Of a DNA stretch of 64,000 nt, positions 55,700-64,000 are shown one piece after another. The stretch is from NCBI RefSeq assembly GCF_014196055.1, contig NZ_JACICY010000002.1, forward strand, positions 124,001-188,000, given 5' to 3'. The notes beneath the pieces are model-generated. The model saw nothing but the letters and a program-made list of their open reading frames with translations, searched no databases and was not told the DNA's origin. Numbering within the stretch: the first letter of the stretch is position 1; the number at the start of each line of letters is the position of its first letter. Source of the DNA: Novosphingobium hassiacum. Its GTDB lineage: Bacteria > Pseudomonadota > Alphaproteobacteria > Sphingomonadales > Sphingomonadaceae. The position numbers and the translations under genes are program-made.

Positions 55700-58264
55700 A
55701 TGCCCGCCACATTCCCGTTCATGGCCAATCGAACGCCAGCGCAGATCCGGCAGACGGCGCATACCGGCGTGGTCAAGGCGGTGCTCGGCCCGACCAACAC
55801 CGGCAAGACCCATCTCGCCATTGAACGGCTCTGTGCGCATTCGTCGGGCGCGATCGGGTTTCCGCTGCGGCTGCTGGCGCGAGAGGTCTACGACCGGGTC
55901 TGCGCGATCAAGGGCCCCGACAAGGTCGCGCTGATCACCGGCGAGGAACGGATCGAGCCGAAGAACGCGCGCTGGTCGCTGTGCACGGTAGAAGCCATGC
56001 CGAGCCGCCCGGATGTAGCTTTCGTGGCGCTGGACGAGGCCCAGCTCGCGGCAGATCCCGAACGCGGGCATGTGTTTACCGACCGGTTGCTGCACACCCG
56101 TGGACGCGAAGAAACCATGCTGCTGGGCTCGGCCACGCTGCAGCCGATGATCAAGGCGCTGGTGCCCGAGGCGGAGATAGTTTCGCGCCCGCGCTTTTCC
56201 ACGCTGACGCATGTGGGCGCCAAGAAGCTCTCGCGGATTCCACCACGTAGCGCGATCGTCGCGTTCAGTGCCGAGCAGGTCTACGTGATGGCCGAAATGC
56301 TGCGGCGTTTTCGCGGTGGGGCGGCTGTGGTGATGGGCGCGCTGAGCCCGCAGACGCGCAATGCGCAAGTCGCGATGTACCAGGCCGGCGAGGTGGATTA
56401 CCTTGTGGCAACCGATGCCATCGGTATGGGGTTGAACCTCGATGTGCATCATGTCGCCTTCGCCGGCCTGTCGAAATACGATGGCCACCGCCACCGCCGC
56501 CTGACAACGGCTGAAATGGCGCAGATCGCCGGGCGCGCCGGGCGGCACCAGCGCGATGGCACGTTCGGCACGCTGTCGGGCATGGGCGGCCACGATCCCG
56601 CCTTCACCGACGAGGAAGTCTACGCGATCGAGGAGCATCGCTTCGCACCGCTGACCCGGCTGTTCTGGCGCGAGGCCGAGCCGCGGTTCGACAGCATCGC
56701 GACGCTGATCGAGGATCTCGAAAGCCCGCCACCCCGACCCGAACTGTCGATTGCGCCGCAAGCCATCGACCTTGCCGTGCTCAAGCGCCTTGCCGACGAT
56801 CATGACGTGACCGGTAGCGTGCGCGGACAACGCGCGGTCCAGCGCTTGTGGGATGTCTGCCGCCTGCCCGACTTCCGCCAGCAGGGCGAGGAGGTGCACA
56901 GCCGCTTTGTCGCGCGGCTGTGGCAGGACCTCCAACGCGGCTATCTCGGGGCTGACTATGTGGCGCAAGCGATTGCGCAGCTCGATCTGCCGACAGGCGA
57001 TATCGACACGCTGCAAGGGCGAATCGCCGCGATCCGTTCGTGGTCCTATATCGCGCAGCGGCCAGACTGGGTGCTTGCGAAAGAGGAGATGTCAGCGCGG
57101 GCCCGCGCGGTCGAGACGCGATTGTCCGATGCGCTGCACGCGCGACTGACCGAGCGCTTCGTCAACCGCAGGACCACGGTGCTGATGCGCAAGGCAGGCT
57201 CTGATGCGGGGCTGCTGCCGGTGCGACTGTCCGAGAGCGGTTCGGTGCTGGTTGATGACGAGCCGATCGGTCACCTCGAGGGGTTTCGCTTCGTGGTCGA
57301 TCCGCTTGCCCGGGCGAGCGACCGCAAGTTGCTGCTGGCTGCTGCCGAGCGCCATCTTCCCGCGCTGTTTCAGGCGCGTGCCGAAGAACTGATCGTGGCT
57401 GCGAGCCAAGGCGACGGACTGCGCCAGGTTGACGACGCGCTGTTGTGGAATGATCTGAAAGTCGCGCGGATCGAGCGGGGACGAACCTTGCTCGAACCAC
57501 GCGTTGTACCTGATCCGGCTCTCGACCGACTGCCACCTGCAGTCAGGGCAAAACTGGGCGATGTTTTGCAGGGCTGGTTTTCGGGCTTCGTAGCCCAGCT
57601 GCTCGGTCCGTTGCTGGCGCTGTCCGATGCGAGCCGAGCAAGCCAATCGGGGGCCAGCTTGCGCGCACTGCTGCTGCATATGGTCGAGGCGGGAGGTGTC
57701 TTGCCGAGAGCTGAATCCGGACTCGACCGGCTCGACCCGGTTCAGCGAGAGCATCTCAAGAAGCTGGGAGTGCGGATCGGTGCGCTCGACCTGTTCGTGC
57801 CTTCGATGCTGCGGCCCGCGCCGCTGGCGTTATGGTCAGCCTTGGCAAGCGTATACGGGACGGTGTCTGCTGCTCCCCCTGTATCGGTCGCCCCGGTGAT
57901 TGAGGCGCAGAATGCTCCTGCCGGATATCGCAAGTTCGGCATCCAGTGCCTGCGCGTGGACCTCGCCGAGAAGCTGCTGCAAGCGGCCCATCGGACGCGT
58001 ATCAGCAGCCGTGGACGCCGCTGCTACATCGATCCGGCGCTGGCCCGCTCTATGGGTCTGTCGACCGCCAGCTTCGCCGCGTTGTTGCGGGCAGGCGGCT
58101 TCCGCGTGTTCATGGGGCGCGAACTTGCCAAGGGAGCGCATGGCGCGCCTGTGCCACCGCTGTGGGAGTGGCGACCGACACGGTCCGGAGCGGCGGACGC
58201 TGCCTTGCCACCGCCCGTGCCAACCGGAGCGTTCGCCGCACTGGCGGAACTGGTCGCGCGTTAG
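55700..58264 (+). CDS. SUV3-like DEAD/DEAH helicase
   Basis: A large (about 854 aa) helicase with Walker A GPTNTGKT, LITGEERI, DEAQ box in VALDEAQLA, LGSATL, VATDAIGMGLNLD and QIAGRAGRHQRDG (motif VI). These place it near the mitochondrial/alphaproteobacterial SUV3-like group, which acts on RNA in degradation. The long C-terminal part (400-854) is Arg-rich and has no domain I can name. The start is uncertain: ATG 55700 was used, ATG 55721 is possible. Upstream is rho. Confidence 0.82.
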   Translation: MPATFPFMANRTPAQIRQTAHTGVVKAVLGPTNTGKTHLAIERLCAHSSGAIGFPLRLLAREVYDRVCAIKGPDKVALITGEERIEPKNARWSLCTVEAMPSRPDVAFVALDEAQLAADPERGHVFTDRLLHTRGREETMLLGSATLQPMIKALVPEAEIVSRPRFSTLTHVGAKKLSRIPPRSAIVAFSAEQVYVMAEMLRRFRGGAAVVMGALSPQTRNAQVAMYQAGEVDYLVATDAIGMGLNLDVHHVAFAGLSKYDGHRHRRLTTAEMAQIAGRAGRHQRDGTFGTLSGMGGHDPAFTDEEVYAIEEHRFAPLTRLFWREAEPRFDSIATLIEDLESPPPRPELSIAPQAIDLAVLKRLADDHDVTGSVRGQRAVQRLWDVCRLPDFRQQGEEVHSRFVARLWQDLQRGYLGADYVAQAIAQLDLPTGDIDTLQGRIAAIRSWSYIAQRPDWVLAKEEMSARARAVETRLSDALHARLTERFVNRRTTVLMRKAGSDAGLLPVRLSESGSVLVDDEPIGHLEGFRFVVDPLARASDRKLLLAAAERHLPALFQARAEELIVAASQGDGLRQVDDALLWNDLKVARIERGRTLLEPRVVPDPALDRLPPAVRAKLGDVLQGWFSGFVAQLLGPLLALSDASRASQSGASLRALLLHMVEAGGVLPRAESGLDRLDPVQREHLKKLGVRIGALDLFVPSMLRPAPLALWSALASVYGTVSAAPPVSVAPVIEAQNAPAGYRKFGIQCLRVDLAEKLLQAAHRTRISSRGRRCYIDPALARSMGLSTASFAALLRAGGFRVFMGRELAKGAHGAPVPPLWEWRPTRSGAADAALPPPVPTGAFAALAELVAR

Positions 58265-58276
58265 GGAGAACGCCAT

Positions 58277-58585
58277 TTGCGGATCGACAAGATTCTGTGG
58301 TTCCTGCGTTTTTCGGGGTCGCGCAGCCTGGCGCAGGACTGGGTAGCGGAAGGTCATATCCGTCTCAACGGACGCCGGATCGAGCGGGCCAGCGCCGACG
58401 TGAAAAGCGGCGACGTGCTGGTCCTGCCGATGCGCAGCGGGATCAAGGTGATCGAACTTGTCGACCTCCCTCTGCGACGTGGACCGGCCGTTGAAGCGCA
58501 AGCGTGCTATCGGGTGCTTGACGATCCGGGTGCAACGCCTCTAGCACGGCCTTCAAGAGAACTTGAGGGACGAAATTCGCCATGA
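58277..58585 (+). CDS. S4-domain RNA-binding protein (HslR-like)
   Basis: A 102-aa protein from TTG 58277 (AGGGAGA upstream): [35 protein letters not shown] is the S4 RNA-binding fold, as in heat-shock protein 15 (HslR) that handles stalled 50S subunits. Short C-terminal tail. Overlaps the ferredoxin start by four bases (ATGA). Confidence 0.85.
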   Translation: MRIDKILWFLRFSGSRSLAQDWVAEGHIRLNGRRIERASADVKSGDVLVLPMRSGIKVIELVDLPLRRGPAVEAQACYRVLDDPGATPLARPSRELEGRNSP

Positions 58586-58920
58586 CTTATGTGGTCACCG
58601 ACGCCTGCATCCGCTGCAAATTCATGGACTGCGTCGAGGTATGCCCCGTCGATTGCTTTTACGAAGGCGAGAACATGCTGGTGATCAATCCCAGCGAGTG
58701 CATCGACTGCGGCGTGTGCGAACCCGAATGCCCGGCTGAAGCGATTCTGCCCGATACCGAATCGGGTCTCGAGCAGTGGCTCGAACTCAACGCCAAGTTC
58801 TCGGCGGAATGGCCCAACATCACCGCCAAGAAGGATGCGCCCGACGACGCCGACGAGCACAAGGGCGAGGACGGCAAGTTCGACAAGTACTTCTCGCCGG
58901 AGCCAGGCGAAGGCGATTGA
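58582..58920 (+). CDS. fdxA: Ferredoxin FdxA (7Fe type)
   Basis: A 112-aa electron carrier with cluster ligands C-x2-C-x4-C-x3-CP and C-x2-C-x2-C-x3-CP in [17 protein letters not shown] and [12 protein letters not shown], one pattern lacking a fourth canonical cysteine, as in [3Fe-4S][4Fe-4S] ferredoxins. The acidic C-terminus is normal for FdxA. Confidence 0.93.
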   Translation: MTYVVTDACIRCKFMDCVEVCPVDCFYEGENMLVINPSECIDCGVCEPECPAEAILPDTESGLEQWLELNAKFSAEWPNITAKKDAPDDADEHKGEDGKFDKYFSPEPGEGD

Positions 58921-59223
58921 TCTGACTTTTCCGGCTGGCTGACGAACCGCGAAGTTGTCGCCGATCTGGCGGCAACGACCGATTTTGTGTGCACTGCACA
59001 CCGACGGGGCTGGTAATTTTATTGCCGAAGTGTTATATGGACCACCAAGCGCTGGTGGGCTCCTGCCTGTCTGGCGTCTTTTCACCACGAAAAGGCAGGA
59101 CAACAAAAGCAAACGGATCGTTGGGCTTCGCAAGACCGCCTGTGGGCTGGCTATTGCCGCTTTCTCCCCGAAAAAGCACCCGATGACCGTTGGCTCGTCC
59201 CGCCCGCGTCGAAAGGAATACCA
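58921..59223. promoter_or_regulatory. 303-bp carD upstream region
   Basis: No gene is visible. It contains the perfect palindrome GTGTGCA-C-TGCACAC at 58987-59001, a likely operator, and a TATATGG-type -10 candidate just downstream (59034). The remaining sequence before the carD ribosome site (AAAGGAATACC) looks like a long leader. Confidence 0.55.
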
Positions 59224-59748
59224 ATGGCAGTCAAGGCTCTCGCCTTCGATGTTGGGGACTACGTAGTTTATCCGAAGCATGGTGTCGGCCGCGTGGTCGA
59301 GCTTCAGGACGAAGAAATTGCCGGCATGAAGCTGCAGCTTTACGTGCTGCGCTTTGAAAAGGAACGCATGACGCTGCGGGTTCCGGTCAACAAGGTCGAA
59401 TCGATCGGCATGCGCAAGCTGTCATCGGACAAGACGTTGCGTGAGGCGCTCGATACTCTGAAGGGCAAGCCCAAGGTCAAGCGCACGATGTGGTCGCGCC
59501 GTGCCCAGGAATACGAAGCGAAGATCAATTCGGGCGACCTCGTGTCGATCGCCGAAGTGACGCGCGACCTGTTCCGTGCCGACGATCAGCCCGAGCAGTC
59601 CTATTCCGAACGCCAGATCTTCGAAGCGGCGTCCTCGCGCCTTGCGCGTGAACTGGCCGCGATGGAAAAGACCGACGAGCCGGCCGCGCTCAAGAAGATC
59701 CTCGCGATCCTCAACGAATACGCACCGAAGTATTACGAGACGGCCTGA
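59224..59748 (+). CDS. carD: CarD family transcriptional regulator
   Basis: Binds RNA polymerase and stabilises open promoters; essential in several bacteria, including control of rRNA and stress genes. 174 aa: N-terminal RNAP-interacting Tudor-like domain (FDVGDYVVYPKHGVGRVVEL, LYVLRFEKERMTLRVPVNKVESIGMRKL) and a helical C-terminal DNA-contact domain (WSRRAQEYEAKINSGDLVSIAEVTRDLFR). Last gene of the rho-helicase-S4-fdxA-carD series, but with its own long leader. Confidence 0.95.
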   Translation: MAVKALAFDVGDYVVYPKHGVGRVVELQDEEIAGMKLQLYVLRFEKERMTLRVPVNKVESIGMRKLSSDKTLREALDTLKGKPKVKRTMWSRRAQEYEAKINSGDLVSIAEVTRDLFRADDQPEQSYSERQIFEAASSRLARELAAMEKTDEPAALKKILAILNEYAPKYYETA

Positions 59749-59774
59749 CCGTTTTCGGCCCAACACTATGAAAA

Positions 59775-59800
59775 GGCCTCCGGTTTCCGGAGGCCTTTTT
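59775..59800. terminator. Bidirectional terminator between carD and the LuxR-type gene
   Basis: Perfect stem GGCCTCCGG-TTT-CCGGAGGCC with a T run after it and A run before it, so it serves both convergent genes. Confidence 0.9.
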
Positions 59801-59815
59801 CGTTGGTTCGCGTGA

Positions 59816-60604
59816 TCAGACCGGGCGGATGAAGTAGCCGGCAACTTTCCAGCCAGTAGCTTCGCGCGCCAGAATGACGGTTTCGGTGGTCGCTGGCGCG
59901 TTTGCGAAGCCGGTCGAGAACTGCATCAGGATGTAATCGCCTTCGGGCGCGCCCGGCAGCACGCTGGTCTGCTTTGCGTCTTTCAGGGCCCGCGTGGCAA
60001 GCGCGCCGAGCGGCTTTCGAACCGGCTCGATCATGCTGGCCCACTTGGCGGTCGTAACCTGCGTCCTGAACATCGTAGCGGCACCGTTCCAGCTCTTGTC
60101 CCAGTTTCCTGCGTCTACCAGTCCAAGCCAGGTCCGCGCGGACGCTTCGGCTGCGGCGGTCACGGACGGGGACGGCGTCGAAGATGTTTGCGGAGCAGGC
60201 GATGCAGGTGCGGGCGGGGCGGTAACGGGGGCACCTTGTGCGAGCAGCACGGCAGCAATCGTGACAAGCATGGCTGTTAGACCTCCAATGATCCAGACAT
60301 TTACGGATCGCTCGTTTCGGCCGATCCGCTGACCTGCCTCTGTCACCGCTTGCTCGTTCTCGCCCACCCCGAATTGCGTGTACCCAAGCGATTTGGGTGT
60401 GGCTTGTTCGGCTTCGGCAAGGATACGCGCGGCTTCGCGGCTGCTCGAAACACCCAGCTTGCGCCGCGAATCGCGCAGTCGTTCGTTGATCGTGTGTACC
60501 GACAGGCCGAGCGCCCGGGCTGATGACTTTGCGTCGTGCCCGGACAGCAACAGGCGCAATGTCTCCTTTTCCCGCTCGCTCAACTGGTTGGCATCGTCGT
60601 GCAT
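59816..60604 (-). CDS. LuxR-type HTH regulator with membrane span and periplasmic DUF4019-like domain
   Basis: A 262-aa one-piece sensor. Residues 8-70: LSEREKETLRLLLSGHDAKSSARALGLSVHTINERLRDSRRKLGV, a LuxR/GerE-type HTH (given only in parts). One membrane helix near 120-138 (WIIGGLTAMLVTIAAVLLA), then a Pro/Ala-rich linker and a C-terminal DUF4019-like domain (ARTWLGLVDAGNWDKSW, GDYILMQFSTGF). It resembles a transmembrane DNA-binding signal protein reading the periplasm. Divergent from the GIN lipoprotein gene. The start at 60604 is preferred to 60652. Confidence 0.78.
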   Translation of the reverse strand: MHDDANQLSEREKETLRLLLSGHDAKSSARALGLSVHTINERLRDSRRKLGVSSSREAARILAEAEQATPKSLGYTQFGVGENEQAVTEAGQRIGRNERSVNVWIIGGLTAMLVTIAAVLLAQGAPVTAPPAPASPAPQTSSTPSPSVTAAAEASARTWLGLVDAGNWDKSWNGAATMFRTQVTTAKWASMIEPVRKPLGALATRALKDAKQTSVLPGAPEGDYILMQFSTGFANAPATTETVILAREATGWKVAGYFIRPV

Positions 60605-60726
60605 TGAGGTCGAATAGGACAATTGGCCAAGCGATACGAGGGTGCAAAACACGATTGTTGAAGCAGCACCGATACGACCAACCGATGTCTGCGTTCCACT
60701 AACGACTTGGTCAATGTCGTATTACC

Positions 60727-60744
60727 GTGTTACCACGGCAACAC
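60727..60744. promoter_or_regulatory. Inverted repeat in the LuxR-gene/GIN-lipoprotein promoter region
   Basis: GTGTTACC-AC-GGCAACAC, one mismatch in an 8-bp arm, between the divergent start sites (60604 and 60778). Possible operator of the neighbouring LuxR-type protein. Confidence 0.45.
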
Positions 60745-60777
60745 AGCCGATAGAGGTTTGGCAGGAGAGAGATCGTC

Positions 60778-61554
60778 ATGTTCCAGTCGCTCGTTCGCAC
60801 GCTTGCCGGTGTCGCCGTGCTTGGTCTTGCTACCGCGCTTGGCGGTTGTGATGCCTCGAATATCTCGTTCAACGGCAAGAAGGGCGTTCCCTTGTCCGAG
60901 TTGGACCTGGGCGGCCCCGCGCCCACGACGATCACTCTGCTCGGACCCGATAACGTTCGCGTAACGCGTGGCGACAAGCTCGCGATTACCGTCGAAGGCG
61001 AAGGTACCGACAAGCTGCGATTTGCATTGTCCGAAGGTCAGCTCGGAATTGCGCGCGAGGACTGGAAGCTGGGTTCATCGAATCAGACCGCGACAGTCAA
61101 CGTGACGGTGCCGATGCTGAGTGAGGTCGTTCTGGCAGGCTCTGGCAATCTGGTGACGGACCAGCTGGGTGGTGCGAATGCCAAGATCACGGTCGCCGGA
61201 TCAGGCACGATCGAAGCGCGCGCAATCGACACGCCCAAGCTCGACGTCGATGTCGTCGGTTCGGGCAGGCTGCGCGCAGCGGGCAAGGCTACCGAAATGA
61301 AGCTGACCGTCGCGGGAAGCGGCGATGCCGAGATGGACGGGCTGACCGTCGATGAAGTGAAGGTCGATGTTGCCGGATCGGGCAATGCGCGCTTTGCATC
61401 CAACGGCAGCGTCAACGCCAATATCATGGGTTCGGGCGAGGTGCGCGTGTTTGGTCGCGCCACGTGCAAGGTCTCGTCGATGGGCTCGGGCAAGCTGGTC
61501 TGCGAAGCGGGCGTCACGCCGGATTCCAGCGACGCGGCGAACGAGGACAAGTAA
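60778..61554 (+). CDS. Head-GIN (DUF2807) domain lipoprotein
   Basis: A 258-aa exported protein with a lipobox (LGLATALGGC, Cys about 24) and a repetitive right-handed beta structure. The GSG pattern repeats every 18-22 residues (LAGSGNL, VAGSGTI, VVGSGRL, VAGSGDA, VAGSGNA, MGSGEV, MGSGKL), typical of the DUF2807 head-GIN domain. Anchored in the outer or inner membrane; function unknown. It may be controlled by the adjacent LuxR-type regulator. Confidence 0.85.
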   Translation: MFQSLVRTLAGVAVLGLATALGGCDASNISFNGKKGVPLSELDLGGPAPTTITLLGPDNVRVTRGDKLAITVEGEGTDKLRFALSEGQLGIAREDWKLGSSNQTATVNVTVPMLSEVVLAGSGNLVTDQLGGANAKITVAGSGTIEARAIDTPKLDVDVVGSGRLRAAGKATEMKLTVAGSGDAEMDGLTVDEVKVDVAGSGNARFASNGSVNANIMGSGEVRVFGRATCKVSSMGSGKLVCEAGVTPDSSDAANEDK

Positions 61555-61640
61555 GCGGTTCAACCGTCCGTCGCATCGCATTAAGCTCCATCTTGCCATG
61601 GCGAACTCATCGTGAGATTTCCGTGGCAAGGGAGCCACTT

Positions 61641-61985
61641 ATGATTCACAGCCGCGCCATCGTGCTTTGTTTTCTGGCGATGCTCCCCGGGTGCGTCGCC
61701 AAAAGCGCGTTCGACCTTGCTACAGCGCCCGTGCGGATTGCTTCACGCGCGGTCAATACGACGGCGGATGCTTATGATCGCGTCACTGTCAGCGATTCGG
61801 AGCGTGACCAGAAGCGCGGACGCGAGATCCGCAGGCGTGAGGAGCGCTATGGCAAGCTGTCCAAGGACTACGATCGGGCGATGCGCAACTGCGACCGCGG
61901 AAATGATGAGGCCTGCGACGATGCACGACAGATCTATGGCGAGATGAATGCGATGCGCGGCTCTGTGCCCTACGAGCGGGACTGA
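61641..61985 (+). CDS. Small hypothetical lipoprotein (YggG-like tail)
   Basis: A 114-aa protein with a lipid-attachment-like segment (IVLCFLAMLPGCVAK, Cys about 17) followed by a helical, strongly charged part (RDQKRGREIRRREERYGKLSKDYD). Not recognised. GGGAG precedes the ATG at 61641; the longer frame from 61464 overlaps the GIN gene. Stop is three bases from the opposing Sua5-type gene's stop. Confidence 0.6.
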   Translation: MIHSRAIVLCFLAMLPGCVAKSAFDLATAPVRIASRAVNTTADAYDRVTVSDSERDQKRGREIRRREERYGKLSKDYDRAMRNCDRGNDEACDDARQIYGEMNAMRGSVPYERD

Positions 61986-61988
61986 CGC

Positions 61989-62936
61989 TCAGACTGCAGC
62001 GCGGCGAAGGCGATCGTTTATGGCAAGGCCGATGCCTTCGTCGGGAATTGGTGCAACCGCGATGCGTGGCTGAGGAGCTGCAGCCCCGAGGTGCAGGCAG
62101 GCGTAGAGGTTTGCTGCAGCTTGGGCGAGGTCGCCGCCCTCGGACAGGCTGACGTTTCCCGGGATTTCACCGAAACCGATCAGGAACTCGCCCGGCTGAG
62201 CCTGATTGGCGGAAAGACGGACGGGTTTGCCTGGGGCGTAGTGGCTGGCCAACTGTCCGGGGGCTTCGATCTTTGTTGACGTCACGACGTCGCTCTGGCG
62301 GCCGAGTACGCGCGCCATAGCGGTCTCGGTGATCGGACCCGGGCGCAGGACGGTCCATGTGCCGTCGGCGCGCAAGGCGACGATGGTGGATTCGATGCCC
62401 TGTTCGGTCTCGCCGCCATCGAGGATCAGATCGACGCGTTTGCCCAACGAATCGGCGACGTGGAGCGCACTCGTCGGGCTGACGCCGCCGCTGCGATTTG
62501 CCGAGGGTGCGGCGAGTGGCAATCCACAGGTTTTCAACAGGGTCTGCATCACCTCGTGCGCGGGGACACGCAAGGCGACGGTCGGCAGGCCAGCGCTGAC
62601 GGCTGCGGCGAGCGCGGCATCGTCGCGCCGGGGCAGAACCATCGTCAGCGCGCCGGGCCAGAATGCTGCTGCGAGCGCATGCGCACGATCGTCGAACACG
62701 GCAAGAGCCTGCGCTGCCGTAACGTCGGGCACGTGCACGATCAGCGGGTTGAAGTCGGGGCGACCCTTGGCGCGGTAGATGGCAGCTACCGCCGCATCAT
62801 CGTCGGCGCGCGCCGCTAGTCCATAGACCGTCTCGGTCGGCACGGCGACGGTCCCGCCTGCCGCGATGATGGCAGCTGCCTTTGTCATGCCAGTGCTGTC
62901 CGGAACATGCACGTTCGAAGGCTTTGTCGGCTCCAT
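61989..62936 (-). CDS. L-threonylcarbamoyladenylate synthase (Sua5/YrdC type)
   Basis: Makes threonylcarbamoyl-AMP for the t6A37 tRNA modification. 315 aa: YrdC domain (VAVPTETVYGLAA, IYRAKGRPDFNPLIVHV, FWPGALTMVLPRR, APSANRSGGVSPT) and a C-terminal Sua5 domain (APGQLASHYAPGKPVRL). The start at 62936 has AAGGAC upstream; a frame to 63851 is antisense to the next gene. Confidence 0.92.
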   Translation of the reverse strand: MEPTKPSNVHVPDSTGMTKAAAIIAAGGTVAVPTETVYGLAARADDDAAVAAIYRAKGRPDFNPLIVHVPDVTAAQALAVFDDRAHALAAAFWPGALTMVLPRRDDAALAAAVSAGLPTVALRVPAHEVMQTLLKTCGLPLAAPSANRSGGVSPTSALHVADSLGKRVDLILDGGETEQGIESTIVALRADGTWTVLRPGPITETAMARVLGRQSDVVTSTKIEAPGQLASHYAPGKPVRLSANQAQPGEFLIGFGEIPGNVSLSEGGDLAQAAANLYACLHLGAAAPQPRIAVAPIPDEGIGLAINDRLRRAAV

Positions 62937-62996
62937 GTCCTTCGCTATAGGGGGCGCGCCGGGTGGCGCAAGCGCTGCCGATGGGAGAGCCAAGCC

Positions 62997-64000
62997 ATGT
63001 CGTTTACGCCGCCAACCGCCGACCAGATCCTGGCCATCAAGGTGAGCGCGGGCATCGACGACATTGCGCAGGCTGAGCGCTTCGCCGCCGCCACGCCCGA
63101 CATGGTCGAGGCGATCGTCGAGGGCATCGGCGCGTTTGCCGCCGGCGAATGGGCGCCGCTGCATCGCGCGGGCGACCAGATCGGCGCGAAGTGGAAAGAT
63201 GGCGTCGTCACCATGCCTCCGGGCTATGTCGCTGCGTACAAGGATTTCGTGGCCCAAGGGTGGGGTTCGATTGCCGGCCCTCAGGCGTTCGGCGGACAGG
63301 GCCTGCCCTTCACACTGGCAACCGCCGTGATGGAAACGCTGGGCGCGGCTAACATGGGCTTCACCCTGCTGCCGATCCTGACCGTCGGTGCGATCGAGGC
63401 GATCGACCATCACGGCAGCGATGCACAGAAGGCGCTCTATCTGCCCAAGCTGATCAGCGGCGAGTGGTCGGGCACGATGAACCTGACCGAGCCTCAGGCA
63501 GGCTCCGACGTCGGCGCGCTGCGCACCACTGCAACGCCGATCGTCGACGGCCCGCACGCTGGCAAGTACCGCATCGCAGGCACGAAGATTTACATCACGT
63601 TCGGCGAGCATGACGGGGCGGAAAACATCATCCACCTCGTGCTGGCGCGCACGCCGGGTGCGCCCGAAGGCTCGCGCGGGATATCGCTGTTCGTCGTGCC
63701 CAAGTTCCATCTCGATGCCGACGGCAATCCGGGCGAGCGCAACGATGTCCAATGCGTCTCGATCGAGCACAAGCTCGGCATCCACGCCTCGCCGACATGC
63801 GTGATGTCCTACGGCGACAACGCAGAATGCATCGGCGAGATGATCGGGCACGAGAACGGCGGCCTGCGCGCGATGTTTACGATGATGAATTCGGCGCGGA
63901 TCAACGTCGGATCGCAGGGCGTGCAGATTGCCGAGCGTGCCTTGCAGCAGGCGAGCGCCTATGCCCGCGACCGAATTCAGTCCGCCCGCGCCGGATCGCC
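62997..64000 (+). CDS. Acyl-CoA dehydrogenase (FadE/DmdC-like), 3' end cut by window
   Basis: The frame is open from the ATG at 62997 to the window end, giving 334 residues of a longer FAD enzyme. MNLTEPQAGSDVGALRTTA is the FAD-binding and active-loop signature, KIYITFGEHD and RGISLFVVPKF follow, and GHENGGLRAMFTMMNSARINVGSQG marks the helical C-terminal half. Similar to long acyl-CoA dehydrogenases of about 590 aa (fatty-acid or methylmercaptopropionyl-CoA type). GGGAGAG precedes the start. Divergent from the Sua5-type gene. Confidence 0.85.
   Translation, partial: MSFTPPTADQILAIKVSAGIDDIAQAERFAAATPDMVEAIVEGIGAFAAGEWAPLHRAGDQIGAKWKDGVVTMPPGYVAAYKDFVAQGWGSIAGPQAFGGQGLPFTLATAVMETLGAANMGFTLLPILTVGAIEAIDHHGSDAQKALYLPKLISGEWSGTMNLTEPQAGSDVGALRTTATPIVDGPHAGKYRIAGTKIYITFGEHDGAENIIHLVLARTPGAPEGSRGISLFVVPKFHLDADGNPGERNDVQCVSIEHKLGIHASPTCVMSYGDNAECIGEMIGHENGGLRAMFTMMNSARINVGSQGVQIAERALQQASAYARDRIQSARAGS

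Noticed and set aside
62937-63851. Upstream extension of the Sua5-type frame
   Set aside because: It is antisense to the conserved acyl-CoA dehydrogenase and lacks family similarity.

Overview
The window is about 64 kb of GC-rich chromosomal DNA from an alphaproteobacterium, most likely a sphingomonad (Sphingomonadaceae, Novosphingobium/Sphingomonas type). This rests on gene order and family content: TrcR, an RcdA-type DUF1465 protein, a Mg-type HemB, CarD, the ppsR-maf-aroE-coaE-dnaQ block facing hemE-hemJ-rho, and short palindromic repeats of a kind I associate with sphingomonads. Coding density is high and almost everything is housekeeping. I see no prophage, integrase, transposase, CRISPR array, tRNA or rRNA.

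Layout. 1-4.6 kb: trcR (cut by the left edge), a quinone reductase, a DUF1192 protein and clpA. 4.6-7.8 kb: REP-like repeats, then a ligase-associated nuclease and an ATP-dependent DNA ligase. 7.8-13.5 kb: small membrane protein, truncated haemoglobin, DUF1275, DUF167, gamma-carbonic anhydrase, hemB, an M23 peptidase and a DUF3667 protein. 13.5-21.7 kb, minus strand: envelope and quality-control genes (ftsH, tilS, cpoB-like, rodZ-like, ptsP). 21.5-33.4 kb: two DUF465 proteins, an rcdA-like gene, glpD, a metallo-hydrolase, nadA, transporters, an old-yellow-enzyme reductase, a CitE-like lyase, lipB and a PmtA-like methyltransferase. 33.5-40.7 kb: a lipid/inositol island with an MFS protein, a flippase-like protein, two CDP-alcohol phosphotransferases, myo-inositol-phosphate synthase and a sugar/inositol-phosphate nucleotidyltransferase. 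41.5-45.7 kb: rpe, a heparinase-like gene and purH. 45.7-52.3 kb, minus strand: sleB, ptsN, hpf, dnaQ, coaE, aroE, maf, ppsR. 52.6-59.8 kb, plus strand: hemE, hemJ, rho, a helicase, an S4 protein, fdxA, carD. 59.8-64 kb: a LuxR-type membrane regulator, two lipoproteins, a Sua5-type enzyme and an acyl-CoA dehydrogenase cut by the right edge.

Two parts deserve most attention. First, the 338-bp interval between ppsR and hemE is a strong positional candidate for the chromosomal replication origin: flanking genes diverge from it, the synteny matches the Caulobacter/Rickettsia origin locus, and it holds three exact copies of CCTGTGGA plus an A+T-rich stretch beside hemE. Second, 34.9-40.7 kb encodes what looks like a complete route from glucose-6-phosphate to an activated inositol and on to an inositol-containing lipid or phosphodiester. 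It includes a CDP-alcohol transferase with a degenerate N-terminal domain and a flippase candidate. The product is unknown and cannot be read from sequence alone.
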